From positions 1-64,000 of the forward strand of contig RPFO01002347.1 in NCBI GenBank assembly GCA_009746045.1: a stretch of DNA of 64,000 nucleotides, given 5' to 3'. The notes beneath the pieces are model-generated. The model made no database searches. It saw only the letters and a list, made by a program, of their open reading frames with translations, and was not told the DNA's origin. The DNA comes from Mesostigma viride. Its lineage: Eukaryota; Streptophyta; Mesostigmatophyceae; Mesostigmatales; Mesostigmataceae. Shown one piece after another: positions 10,321 through 21,512 of the stretch. The translations under genes and the position numbers were made by a program. The stretch's first letter is position 1, and each line of letters begins with the position of its first letter.

Positions 10321-10927
10321 AAACAATTGCGGATCATTGCCTGCCTAGCTTGCTTAAGGCATGGCCCGCCGACACACAAGCTGACATCATCCTAAATTAA
10401 TTAACACCGGCATGCGTCACACACCGGCCTGAACAGTGCTGAAAACGCCACTACAAACAGCGTGGCCACGCACCCCCAGGCTAGTGCGTTAACCGTACAG
10501 GTAGTTGTACAAGGTTCCCAAGACTGACAAACATAAAACGCGCCCATCGACCCCTTGGGCCGGTCCGAATCCACTATACAATAATTAATCACGACTCACT
10601 AAATAACCCAAATCAGCCAAAGATTCGGTAAGCAACCAGCCGACCCTACAGGTCCCCACCTAACCTCAGCTGGTGCAACCAAACACGAATCTTTGCAAGT
10701 GTAAGTCGTATAAAACCTACAATTAATTTTCTCGGACCGCTAATTAATAGCCACTGACCCTTATAAACAACCGGGTCATCCAAGGAAAATTCGGGCGAGC
10801 AGGAAACCCTTTGTACAGATCGAATTAGTCAGCCCATGTCGCAGACAGCCTTCCACATCCAGGCCAAGGCATGGCGGCCTTATCTTTCTCGCATGCGTTA
10901 ATTAAACTATATTCAGAGAAAACCGAT
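10321..10927 (+). repeat. Q split repeat Y1
   Basis: About 607 bp, repeated at 11892-12443 plus 29415-29466. It ends GAAAACCGATT, directly abutting X2. Confidence 0.8.
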
Positions 10928-11055
10928 TAAGATCACTCAGCTCCCAAGAAGACCAGCATTTGATTGAATACAATAAGTGGAGCCCTGCCACAAATGCAGC
11001 AGTTAACAGTGGCCTTAAGGTTTCTCAATCCGCACGCGGAAGCAAGAAGCCTCCA
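10928..11055 (+). repeat. Q split repeat X2
   Basis: Second copy of X1, contiguous with Y1. The Y1-X2 unit would be the circle-junction equivalent in a DIRS-like element. Confidence 0.8.
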
Positions 11056-11891
11056 CCCAATTACCCCCCCCTGGCGCCAACCCCATTGCGCCGATTAAAC
11101 TCATAACCACCGTGCGCGAAAGAGCGTGTCGCAACATCTTAAATGGCGACTCAGCCCGCGCTAGGCTATATTAACCCCGCAGGGGCCCGCTGGTTACAAT
11201 GCGACACAAGCCGGTGACCACCCAAAAGCAAGCCCTCAAAAAGAGCCAGCATTTCGCAATTCCGGAACCGTCCAAAAAGGAAAGAGGTTTTACGACACCA
11301 TAATAGACTGAGCCGCGCAGCAGGTGCTGAGATGAAAAGGAACGACAAAGGTTTGGCGTAGCCTGCCTCCCTGAGACGCCCTCCCCAACTCGAGTCTCGC
11401 AATAGGGAAATTTCTAGCTTCGGAGCGCAACTCTCGCGCGGCTCCTACTGTCCCCAACCACCCCTCCTCGGCAGGGGCAGCTGGACAACTGACCTGCCGC
11501 CACAAAAATAATTTATTGAAAAAAACAGGCCGTTGCTGACAGGAACCTGGTTCAGGACCTTTTGAGTCCAGGTCACGTCCCACGCACCATCGCAAGGTGG
11601 CAAGCCTGCGATGTGACACTAGAGCTGTTTTAGAAACTTATAAACAGCTCCGCCGAAGCTGGCCAAACCGCCGGAGTAGCGCCCCATCCTTCGCCCATGT
11701 CAAAAAAGACCCGCAGCCGGGGAAAACGACATGGGGGTAAATTTAAATTTTCTTTCCGTTGCACGACCAACTATACTATGCTTGGTCGAACAACTTAGCG
11801 GTTGTGCCACCATCTGCCTCGCTACAAGACAGATGCAACCCGCGCTAGAATGTGCAATTTGCACAGGCGGCCATTGCCGCCATTGTGAAAG
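11056..11891. other. Internal region of element Q, no gene seen
   Basis: No frame resembling a tyrosine recombinase, RT or methyltransferase. A stretch near 11712-11760 (GGGGAAAACGAC then an A/T- and T-rich run) loosely resembles 38594-38640 inside element R, suggesting distant kinship of the two elements. Confidence 0.5.
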
Positions 11892-12443
11892 AAACAATTG
11901 CGGATCATTGCCTGCCTAGCTTGCTTAAGGCATGGCCGCCGACACACAAGCTGACATCATCCTAAATTAATTAACACCGGCATGCGTCACACACCGGCCT
12001 GAACAGTGCTGAAAACGCCACTACAAACAGCGTGGCCACGCACCCCCAGGCTAGTGCGTTAACCGTACAGGTAGTTGTACAAGGTTCCCAAGACTGACAA
12101 ACATAAAACGCACCCATCGACCCCTTGGCCGGTCCGAATCCACTATACAATAATTAATCACGACTCACCAAATAACCCAAATCAGCCAAAGATTCGGTAA
12201 GCAACCAGCCGACCCTACAGGTCCCCACCTAACCTCAGCTGGTGCAACCAAACACGAATCTTTGCAAGTGAAGTCGTATAAAACCTACAATTAATTTTCT
12301 CGGACCGCTAATTAATAGCCACTGACCCTTATAAACAACCGGGTCATCCAAGGAAAATTCGGGCGAGCAGGAAACCCTTTGTACAGATCGAATTAGTCAG
12401 CCCATGTCGCAGACAGCCTTCCACATCCAGGCCAAGGCATGGC
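11892..12443 (+). repeat. Q split repeat Y2, left part
   Basis: Second copy of Y1, interrupted by copia element E1 after ATGGC (12439-12443). The remaining ~52 bp is at 29415-29466. Confidence 0.85.
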
Positions 12444-13092
12444 AGTTAGTGAGCAGCCAGAACTGTGAGTTCCTGGTCTCTCACGCCACACAACGGGATG
12501 AGCCAAAGTTGCAAGGCAGCAACCTTTTAACCCGTGCACCAAGCCACGACCACGGTGAGCGGTTCCACGTCCAATGTGGGAGCCTCGGTTCGTGCTTGCC
12601 AAGATAGCTGGTCATCCCCCATGACCAAGCTATATCCTTTGCGTTGTTCCTCGTTCCCATCGGCGTGACGAGGCACGTGCAGGCAGGCAAGCAAATCCTC
12701 AACGTCCACTGGCATCAGTGCAGAGCCAGGACGAACTGGATTTGCCTAGACTCTGCAACCTAGGAAGTACAGGACCTGTCACAAGCCTGCAAGGCAGTAG
12801 TATCCTTGCAGACCTGTGCCAGTTCCTGTAGTCCACCAGTCACAGGCTGCTGCTCCTCTGGTCTACGTGGACCACAGTCACGTGATAGTCAGGCTAAGCC
12901 TGTGCAGGCACGGCCTGCCACGTGTCCTGTCCACTATACCAGAGGACTGCACCTTAGTCAGCCACGGACGGCTAGGACTTCGGGACCTCATATCTTTCTT
13001 GTCCCTTGTCTGTTTCAGGCGGTCAGCACGGCGTTGGAAAGGTCTTTCCAAACTGCATCCACTTAGCATATTGGTTGCCCAAAATGCTAACT
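12444..13092 (-). repeat. E1 3' LTR
   Basis: 649 bp, matching 28763-29409 with a few small differences (e.g. GCCACACA versus ACACACA near 12483; CAGTAG versus CTAG near 12793). Short terminal inverted repeat AGTTAG/CTAACT. Confidence 0.92.
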
Positions 13093-14105
13093 CCAACCCT
13101 TTCTTCTTTTGGAGCTGGACCAGCTTGAAACAAACCTAACCTTGCTTGTGCCCACTCAGCCACAGACGCTTGGTCCCTTGAGGTTGATCAGACCTTTGAG
13201 GGCCCAGGTTCCTGCCTCCTTTGGGTAACAACATATCTGCCCTTGGACCAGGCTAGGTGTACTGGCCAGTGAATCAGAGGTCACCCCAGGTTATCCCCTG
13301 ACCCCTTGGTCAGCTCCCAACCTTTCCTTGGGAACTTGGTGCTAGATTAAAGTCAAGGCACATTACCTAGTCCAATGGCCGGGATTACAGGATGCCAAGA
13401 ACGTACTATTGTGAGTTCCTGATCTTTCACAGTTATCACAGGCGCCCGTTCTTATGGCGCCCGCCTTGGCCAGCCTTTCCCTTTTATGCTCAAAGAGACT
13501 TAGGTAGCACCTATACAAATACTGCCTTATTGGGGAGCCCATGTCTTCACTGGGTGTTAAGCCCAGGAATCACTCATGCCAGGCTGTGGCTCTGCTGGGG
13601 AATTGAACCCCACCCCAACCTCCAGGTTTATAGGTGACCTGGAACTTTACACAAGAGAAACATTACAACCATGAGAACAACATGAGAATGACATGACATG
13701 ATTATGGTTTATTCAAGCATTATATAACCCAGAATGTGGCCCCCTGGCAACCATGTTCCACATGGTCACACAACCAGGTTCTTTATTAGCAACAGGTTGG
13801 AAACAAGCACTAGAAAACATATGTACAGCAACCTGTAAGAACCAACATTCGGGTTGCCCTTGCATGGCCTAACTGTTTGAGGCCAAAGGCGTCGACTTAA
13901 GTCGACCTGGCGACTCTTCTGAACCCCATGGGGAGGGCCAGGCATGATTCTCAGCTGGTAGGAGTGACATTCCACACCAACTCCTGTCCAGGAGGGTGTA
14001 CCTAACCCTGAAGGACCGGCTGTCAACCAGTAAGCACCAGTCACCACTTGGTACTTTGGTCAAGCAGCCCACTGGGGGCACCCAAGCTGAAGCAAGGCCT
14101 GGTCT
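13093..14105 (-). other. E1 3' untranslated region with polypurine tract
   Basis: About 1 kb between RNase H and the 3' LTR, with no credible gene. On the minus strand the last bases are AAAAGAAGAAAGGGTTGG immediately before the LTR, a good polypurine tract. Nearly the same sequence is found at 62544-63537 in the second copy. Confidence 0.75.
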
Positions 14106-15893
14106 CTATGGCCGCCCGTGTAAGGGGTCCATGAGCCCACGGAGCAGGGGGTACTGCCTCTCCGCCTTCTCCTCCAGCTTGGTGAGGGCATCTGCAGGGT
14201 TGTCCACACCAGGCACATGTTTAATGTGAGCTAGGTAGGACATCTCCTTGAGCAACAAGTAGTCAAGGTCCCTGCTCCTGGCCAGCTGCCTGTGCACAAA
14301 TTGCACCATGCCCATGCTATCAGTCCTCACCAGTGTGTGCAGCTGCAACCTACAGGAAGCCACTTGACATAGCTGGTAGAAGAGCTCCCTCAAGTAAAGA
14401 GCAGTATGCAGCCCTTCACAGATTGCCCTGCACTCAGCAATATCACTGCTGGGTGTAACCCTGTTCTGCAACCGACTGTACCAGGTAACAAGTGAGGTGT
14501 GATCTTGCTCCAGGGTAACTAATGCTGCTGCCCTGCCCCTGACCTCTGTGACCTTCCTATTATCCATAGAACTGTCCACATAGAGGACCATGTCAAGGGG
14601 CTTGTACAAATCCACAGGACCCAGTATGAGAGGGGGAGACATCATGACAGCCTGCACCACACTCTCAGCACCCACCTCAACCAGCTGGGAATCAGTAAGT
14701 CGACTCAGAACCAGCAAGTCAGGGGCACATATACTTGCAAGCCATGCCAGCATGCCTCTGATGGTAGCACACCTAGCCTGCGTGATGGGCTCCTGCAATG
14801 CATCTATAATCTGCTGCGGGTAGTCCTTACCACCCTCCATCCTGATGAACCATGAGCCCTTGGCTTGGAACAACGTGGCCTGCATGCCACAGAAGACCAT
14901 AGGCTCATTCTCCACCATGTGCTGTATCTTACCCAGCTCAAACCGCTTCTGGATCTTAGCCAAGACAGCCTCAACCCAGTCTGGTGGACCTATGAGATGC
15001 AGGTCATCACCATGCAGTGAGGCAAAGACAGGAAGGCCATTGTAGGACCCTTGGAACAAACAGGGATCCACTGGAGACACCGAGAACCCACAAGTATTCT
15101 TCAAGAATTTCTCTAGGCTCTTTCTCCAGATAATGGGACTGGACCTGAGACCTTCCAACCCTTTCAGAATTCTCAGGTACCTGGCCTTTATCTCTGCTCT
15201 CCATACAGCAGGTACAGTCACAAAGAAAGGAGGGATATCTCTCCAAGTCTGCCTAGCCTGATCTTGGTCACCCTTGAGAAAAGCCCTCTTGAAATCAATC
15301 AGCACAGAGCTATAGGGCACACCCTTAACCAGAAAAGACAGAAATATACACAGCAGAATCCTCCACGTGTCATGCAGCATCCCTGGAGTGTAGAGCTCCT
15401 CATCTAACAACTGGCCAGTGCCATGATACTCGGTCACAACTGGTCTGACATGTGGCACCTGGACACCATCAACCTCCTTGAGCTTGAGGACAAACATCAA
15501 TCTGAGCAGCTGGTGAACTTCTGGCAGCTCATCCACAGGTTCTGCACAGTTGGAAACTATCCACTCATGCCCAGAAGCAACAAAGCCAAGAGTCCATGCC
15601 TTAGCCATCTTGGGGCTTTGCATCATCTCGACTAGCTGGCGCCAGGGAATAGGACTGTGAGCAGCTATCTGGTACCTGTTTACCCCTAACTGCCTTGGAT
15701 CAAAGGTGGTTGGGATTATCAACAAGTCCTCAGCTATGGGCTCCTGACTCTGAGGACCCTCAGCTGGCTGACTCCTAACAGCCTTCACCGCCACTGCAAG
15801 ACCCTGGGAATAGTGATATCTTTCAAGGGGGAGGCTGCCCCTGCCTTCTAGTGCCAACTCATCAGAGGTCAAAGTAACCCCTGGCATGCACAA
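14106..15893 (-). CDS. E1 reverse transcriptase and RNase H
   Basis: A 595-residue minus-strand frame. RT palm motif A is LIDFKRAFLKG. The motif C box is SLHGDDLHLIG, i.e. HGDD where canonical copia elements have YVDD. RNase H follows with LYVDSSMDN, SSDIAECRAICEG, RTDSMGMVQF and NPADALTKL, the last being the copia-type ADxLTK ending. The N-terminal ~20 residues (CMPGVTLTSDEL) are the end of the protease domain, whose main part is in an overlapping frame. The copia assignment rests on the RT/RH. Frame intact through RT-RH. Confidence 0.9.
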   Translation of the reverse strand: MCMPGVTLTSDELALEGRGSLPLERYHYSQGLAVAVKAVRSQPAEGPQSQEPIAEDLLIIPTTFDPRQLGVNRYQIAAHSPIPWRQLVEMMQSPKMAKAWTLGFVASGHEWIVSNCAEPVDELPEVHQLLRLMFVLKLKEVDGVQVPHVRPVVTEYHGTGQLLDEELYTPGMLHDTWRILLCIFLSFLVKGVPYSSVLIDFKRAFLKGDQDQARQTWRDIPPFFVTVPAVWRAEIKARYLRILKGLEGLRSSPIIWRKSLEKFLKNTCGFSVSPVDPCLFQGSYNGLPVFASLHGDDLHLIGPPDWVEAVLAKIQKRFELGKIQHMVENEPMVFCGMQATLFQAKGSWFIRMEGGKDYPQQIIDALQEPITQARCATIRGMLAWLASICAPDLLVLSRLTDSQLVEVGAESVVQAVMMSPPLILGPVDLYKPLDMVLYVDSSMDNRKVTEVRGRAAALVTLEQDHTSLVTWYSRLQNRVTPSSDIAECRAICEGLHTALYLRELFYQLCQVASCRLQLHTLVRTDSMGMVQFVHRQLARSRDLDYLLLKEMSYLAHIKHVPGVDNPADALTKLEEKAERQYPLLRGLMDPLHGRP

Positions 15894-16312
15894 GAAGTTT
15901 GTCCCAGAATGGCAGGCCCCTTATAGCCCTCTACCACACAGAACGTGGTGGGCACCCCTAAGATAGGCACACTCACTTCCCCAAGGATCTTCATGGACAC
16001 CTTTCCTGAGAAATCAGACACAGCAAGGCAACTGGGATGGGACATCTGTAAGCCTACAGCATCCTCTTCCCTGATGACAGACACCTGTGAGTTGGTATCT
16101 ACCTCCATTGTAGCTGCCCAGCACGACCCCCACCCCGTGAGCTTGGATACCTTGGGATCATGTTTGCTGCGCATGAGTGCTCGGATGACGTCCGCCATGA
16201 GAGGCCCCCGGGCCTTAGGTGGCTGCCCCGTCCCCTCTGGCCTTGTGACAGTTGCTTCAGCAGCCTCCTCCTGCTCGTCATCTTCCAGCAGGGACAGACC
16301 ATCATCCACCAC
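15869..16312 (-). CDS. E1 retropepsin-like protease, located downstream of integrase
   Basis: Active-site-like motif EVDTNSQVSVI (near 16085-16110) precedes SDFSGKVSMKILGEVSVPILG and PAILGQ, which fits the D-T/S-x-A, beta-strand and psi-psi-G pattern of retropepsins. The Gly after Asp-Thr is Asn here. An acidic segment (LLEDDEQEEAAEA) precedes it. It sits between integrase and RT; canonical copia protease lies upstream of integrase. The domain continues into the RT frame after a frameshift near 15890. Confidence 0.75.
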   Translation of the reverse strand: MVDDGLSLLEDDEQEEAAEATVTRPEGTGQPPKARGPLMADVIRALMRSKHDPKVSKLTGWGSCWAATMEVDTNSQVSVIREEDAVGLQMSHPSCLAVSDFSGKVSMKILGEVSVPILGVPTTFCVVEGYKGPAILGQTSCACQGLL

Positions 16313-16329
16313 AGAGGATTGTTAGCTGC

Positions 16330-17631
16330 TGCTGCCTGGCTCTGGCCTGGCTCCTCAACCCAGCTGGGAGGGCCTGGCCCGTCTGCAGGCCAGATTGCAT
16401 GTGGCCTTCTTTCCTTGACATGAGCCCAGGACAACCTGTACACGTGCCTTGGATCCTTTTCCAAAGCCACCTGGCAAGATCTGTTAGCTTCTTCCACACG
16501 AGTGACAACCCCATCCTGCCACTTCCCCCGCTTGCCTGGAATAGATGGTTCCTTCCACATCCTGACCTTCAGCCCCACCTGAGGCCTCAGCACATTCCAG
16601 TTCTTGTCCTTACGTCTCAGCTGGGCAAATAACCTATCTGCCTTCCTAAGACTGGCCTGCACCACGTTCTCAGGCATCAAGCTATACTGCAGGGCCAGGG
16701 GAGAGACAGCCACACCATCAAAGTAATAATTAACCCTGTGGTTCAGCTGCATGCTCTTCTATCCCCTTACACCAGGCTGCCCTCTCTAAGGCAGATGCCA
16801 CAAGTGGCACTGACTCTGCTGCTAGCACCACTGTCTTCACTTCACGTATGGATCTCTCTACAGCCCCTTGCTGCCCATGACTCTCCCTGGGGACTACTAC
16901 CAGCTTACAAGGCAGCTGGTCCTGATGCTTGAGCAAACAGTCAAACTGCAAGTCTGCCTGCACACTCTTGCACACCCCAAAGCCTGGGATCAGGGCCTTC
17001 ATACCCAACAACAAGTGGTGCTCCTGCATACCAGGCAGAACGTCTATCAGCCTGTATCTGCTGAACCTGTCCACCCCCACCAATATATACAAGCCCCTGA
17101 TATGCTGGATATCCATCTGGATGTCGCCACGCTCCCTAGCAGGCTCCTAGCATGGGACTGAGGTGGGTGAACAGCATTCTCCTGGCAACCACAGTTCTCA
17201 GCAGCAGCCTGGCATGCCTCCCACAAAGGCTCCCTACCTAGCTTCCAAGCAAACATTGCTGCCTGCCCAGAATGCCCAAACATATGATGCAATCTATGGC
17301 CAGCCTCAGCATAGCTCAGCACTCTGTCAGTACTGACCTGGCGAGACGTCTGAACCGTGTGTGGGGACACATGATCCACTCCTGAGGTTCCAGGGCTTCC
17401 CTGCAGGCCATCCTGACGCCCCAAGCCAGGCCCTGCACCCTGGACCGCTCCAGGCCCTTCCAGCAAGGTCCCTTGGCCCTCCAGGCCAGCACCTGCTGGA
17501 GACCCACCACCTGCATGAGGCATAGGGAATTCAGCTGCAGCATTGTTATTGCAATCCAGTGGAAGAACAACATCTTTACACCCTTGGTGCTGCACAAGGG
17601 GCACACCCCCATCCTTATGTACATCCAACAC
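16330..17631 (-). pseudogene. E1 integrase (frame broken at least twice)
   Basis: From right to left on the minus strand, three frames cover the domain. An HHCC-like zinc domain (HRLHHMFGHSG...CQAAAENCGC) lies near 17200-17320. The catalytic core follows with GLYILVGVDRFSRY, VQADLQFD and QQGAVERSIR (16800-17116). By count 31 residues separate the last Asp and Glu, shorter than the usual 35. The C-terminal domain (VGLKVRMWKE, RGKWQDGVVTRV, about 16450-16560) looks like a GPY/SH3 module rather than the copia integrase tail. Confidence 0.75.
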
Positions 17632-17672
17632 ACCTTCCCCAAGGGGTGATTGACTATTTACAGGGGATGATG

Positions 17673-19034
17673 CTAGTCACTGCTGCCCAGACTGGCCTCC
17701 CGCCCCAGCAGGCTTGGCCTTCTGTCAGGACACTCACGACGCCAGTGACCTTCCTTGCCACACACAAAGCATGCTCCACCCTTCTTCCCAGACCCAGCCC
17801 CACCCTTGCCAGGCTTCCCCTGGCCTCCCTGAGACTGTCCACCCTGCTTGCCCTGGTTGCCTTGAGCTTGGCCCTTGCCTTGCCCTTGGCCACCCTTACC
17901 CTGCTGACCACCAGCTTGCTGGCTCCCAACCCCTCCTTGGGAACCTGCACCCTTGCCACCCTGAGCCCCCTGCCTCTGGCGCCTGAAGCGCTTACGCTTG
18001 TTGGGCCTTGCCCCATTACGGGCTGGGTACCCGGGGACATCACCTTGGCCCTGCACAGCGGAGGTGGCATTGCTGCCATGGGACTGGATAGCTTTGCAGG
18101 CAGGATCTGGCTTCCTTATGCTGAGGATTACAAGCTCCAGAGCACGCAAGGAGCCATCAGTCTGGTTAAGAAACATGCGGGCACTGTTCCTCCCATCCAC
18201 ACTCAACCCATACGGTCCAGGAAATAATCTGCCAAGGCCCTATCTGTGACCAGGAAGCCATACTTGGCCCCCTTGTCCCTGATACGGTTGAGCCTAGCCC
18301 ATTCCTCTGCCACAGGACCCACTATCTCAAAGGTGTCATACTGATGTTTATAGTAGTTGGTGAGGTTGAGAACCTTGTCAGAGAAATCCTCCCTCAACCC
18401 ATCCAGGAACTGTGCCCAGGTTAGCTTATCCTTGACACCAGTCCTAGCCTTTTCCCTGACACGCTCTGACGAGTCCCTGTTGCACGTGGACGAGTGAAAC
18501 ACTTGCACTAGGTTGACAGTGGGGTCCACGGAGAGCACAACCAGCTCCATGTCCTCTAGCCACTTGTCTAGAGCTTCCTGTGCTAGTGGTGGGTTAAGAG
18601 GCTTTTGTCCATTCATAAGAGTGACTGCACTCATGTGAGGTCTCGACCCTGGCAGCGCTTTCACCGGCTCCACCACAGTGGGTGTCACAGCAACAACGCC
18701 ACTTGGGCCAGCAAGCACAGGGGAGATCACATCCACATGAAGCCTCTTACCATTGCCGTCAGCGGAGGCGTCCCTCTTACGCTTCTCCACGGCTGGTTGC
18801 CCATTCGCCACCGTTATTGCATCAGATGCCCCTAGCGCCCGCGCCTTGCGCGCCTCCTCCACCGAGTCTTCGTGCCGTCTCTTGCTGCCTGGTCTCTTTC
18901 CCCCATCGCCGTCGCTGGCTGGGATCGCCTCCCCCACCAGCTGCTCCTTGTCTTGTCGAGGCTCCTGGCTCGCCCCAGCCGCCGGGTGCCTCCATCTCGC
19001 CCTTGTCGCCGTCTCCCGGTTTGCCACGAGGCAT
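17673..19034 (-). pseudogene. E1 Gag with zinc knuckle (frameshifted)
   Basis: The likely start is the ATG at 19034 (MPRGKPGDGDKG), switching frame near 18960 to a long frame ending at 18203. A further 1-nt shift in ATGGGTTGAG (about 18205) leads to the nucleocapsid. The middle part (LADYFLDRMG, LTNYYKHQYDTFEIV) looks like a copia Gag alpha-helical domain. The C-terminus is Gly/Gln/Lys-rich with CFVCGKEGHWRREC (C-x2-C-x4-H-x4-C) near 17719-17760. It would package element RNA into virus-like particles. Confidence 0.75.
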
Positions 19035-19087
19035 TATATACAGTGGGATGGCAAAACAAAACAGGCGATAGACAAGGAAGAACAGGC

Positions 19088-19992
19088 TCAAGCGCTGGTG
19101 CTGCCTGAAGAAGCCGCTGGCTGCTCTCCAGCTACTGCCTCCTCCTCACGCTCCTGCGCTGTGCGTGCCACCGGTGTCCCCACGCGTGGAACTGAGCGGA
19201 CCTCCTCCGCGTTGTAAGGACCTAGCACACGGCTCACCGGCCTCCCGGCTGCTGTCTGCTCTACCGGCAGTCTAGGCGCACTGCCACGGCGATACCACTG
19301 AAGATTTCTGACCCAGCGACTACCACCACCTCGTCGGTCGTTCCGCGACCCCCGACCAATCTCACCGAAATCGTGTTCCGGCTCAAAGGGTATGTTTAAC
19401 TCTGCTCTACGCCGAGCTGAGTAGCCCTCGTTGGTGCCGTCACCCTCGTCAATCTGTTGTGACGACCGTGCTATGATGCCCGTTGGTCGGTCCACGAACT
19501 GATCGTGGAACTCCTCGTCGGAGACGTCTCGACCGGTGATGACTGTCACCGTCGGCCCAGTCGCCCCTGGCCTGCTCTGCAACCTCGGAGTGTCCAAGGT
19601 CGACCAAATCCCGGCGGACGCGTAGTGATCACCCAGTGATCGGCGTGACCACGCGCCTCTTGGATCAGAATGTTGACCAGGTGCTCACACGTTTGAGCCA
19701 CCACCTCGGCCGAATCCCACGGGCTATCGGCCTCGCGCGTCTGCGCGTCCCGTATGATGTGTGACGCGTCGGTCCCCTCCCCCAGCGAGCTTGTCGCCAC
19801 CCAGTGATTATACAATCTGGTTCCACCTAAACAGATGGCCACCAGTTGGCCCAGCGTCTCACGCGCTAAGTCAAGCGCCTGGATGGTTACGTGCCCGCCC
19901 TGGTACGCAACTTCTAAACTGTAGATCAACGAAGCAATTTCGTCGCGAATGGCGACGAGGCGCTCCGTGCAGACCCGTCCTGTTTCCCCTGG
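19088..19992 (-). pseudogene. E1 ORF1, downstream part (extra ORF before gag)
   Basis: Continues the frame begun at 28731-28489: 'TTSPG' at the right edge of E2 joins 'ETGRVCTERL' here, using one copy of the CCTGG duplication. A frameshift near 19600 moves to a second frame ending at 19088. The protein is helix-rich (LARETLGQLVAICLGG) then acidic/Arg-rich, with no domain I recognise. It ends ~55 bp before the likely gag ATG, so it is a separate ORF. E2 and E5 also have an ORF at this position. Confidence 0.6.
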
Positions 19993-20447
19993 AGTTGGAT
20001 GGAGACTAGGGACGACGAACAACTGCGAAAGCTGAGAGCGAATGATGATTGTATTACAATAATACAATGAGAGAGCGATGAAAGCTGAGGGCTCAGAATG
20101 GAACTGGGCAGACTCGGGTGCTGTGGCACTCCCCAGTGCTACGCCTATATGCCTATGGCGGTGCTACCTGCAGCACACGACCAGTGGACAAGTGTACACT
20201 GCAATGCCATGCGACCACGTCACTAGCATCCAGCTAAGACTCGGCCCGTCAGGCCCGGCTACACCGGACCTGGCGGGTCGAGCTAGCACCTAGGAACAGT
20301 CTGGCACTAACCGCACATCGGTCCACATGACACCTCAGTACCGTACACCCTGCCGTACTGTACTGAGGTGTCCCGCTCAGCCGCGGTAGGCAATACGCGG
20401 CGCGCAGGCCGGAAATCCGTGTGTCAGCCTAAGCATCTCATCTAACT
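19993..20447 (-). repeat. E2 3' LTR
   Basis: 455 bp, same length as and apparently identical to 28029-28483. Contains an imperfect inverted repeat near 20330-20372 (GACACCTCAGTACCGTAC ... GTACTGTACTGAGGTGTC) that could form a stem. Confidence 0.93.
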
Positions 20448-21512
20448 CCCATTATGTTTTCCTTTCAGGTTGAAGGCTAGCGACTTCAAGCCTGACCCTG
20501 CCCAGCTAGGAGACTGACTCCAAGCTGACTGAGGTGCTGAGCAACTGACACCCATACTGCAACATCTGGACTGAAAAAGATGGGCCCCAGAACTCGTGCA
20601 ATACTTGTGATGGCATCACGTTTAGCTCAACATGCCCGGGGAGTTCCTCCTCCTCGCGAGCTCACAAGGGAGATAGCTATGCCTGTCTGCCTATCCAGGG
20701 AGTGCACCACCAGCCAAGAGAGCCTTGTAAAAAAATGCCAAGGTAACCGTTTAAGAGGTTCCATGTTGTTCCATCATCATCGCCCACTCAGAGAAAAATA
20801 CCCAGCCAGGCTGGGTCAACTGAGCTCAGGTTACCTGCAACCTGAGGAGTGACAGTGGACAGGTTTATTGCACCCTGCACTGTCCATGTTGTACCTGCAC
20901 AACATGTGAGGACCAGCCACCCCTGCCCTGCACAGAGGGGGCTGAAGTCCGAGTGACAGGTGACAGGACTATGACATCCTGGACCTGGCCACATTGCACC
21001 TGCACAACGTGGGAGACCAGCCACCCCTGCCCTGCACATGGGTGACTGAAGTCCTGGTGACAGGTGACAGGAATATTTCATCCTGCACCTGTGCTGAGCA
21101 CGTTGTACTAGACAACATGACAGCACCCATGCCTTACTGCCACTGAACAGTAAGGCCAGGTGGCCCAGGATATCCACAGTGAACTGGGGTCCTGGGTAAC
21201 CACCTGTCAAGGGAGCTTTGACCCTCCACTTGAATGGGGGCACCTGAGCCACTGAGCTCAAGGCCATTCCACCAAGGCATACGCCCTAGGGAATAAAAGG
21301 TGTGAGATACATCCCATGCCCACCTATGAAGGTGTGCATAACGAAATTCCATGGTGTTGAGAAAATCAAAACAGATTTTATTGGGCATAGGGCACGCAGA
21401 TGTATGAAAAACAGACTCCAACCAACCCCCCTTGCTGGAAGCCACAACCTACCCCTTGGACCTGCCCAAGGGGTACTGGGTGACCTAGGCGGCCCTGGTG
21501 AACAGGACCCTG
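20448..21512 (-). other. E2 3' untranslated region
   Basis: Non-coding. Next to the LTR, on the minus strand, is GAAAGGAAAACATAATGGG, the polypurine tract equivalent. An AATAAAAT occurs near 21372-21385. The same region (in plus orientation) ends E3 at about 59110-59961. It also holds several tandem-like ~80-bp segments (CCTGCACAA..., near 20890, 21000, 21080). Confidence 0.7.

Noticed and set aside
10318-12443. Y1/Y2 of element Q as the LTR pair of a short LTR retrotransposon
   Set aside because: The X repeats outside Y1 and directly after it, absence of a TSD, and the same layout in element R fit split direct repeats better than LTRs.
14590-19217. Numerous plus-strand frames across 14.5-19.2 kb
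   Set aside because: Antisense to E1 RT, integrase and gag; the minus-strand frames carry all recognised motifs.
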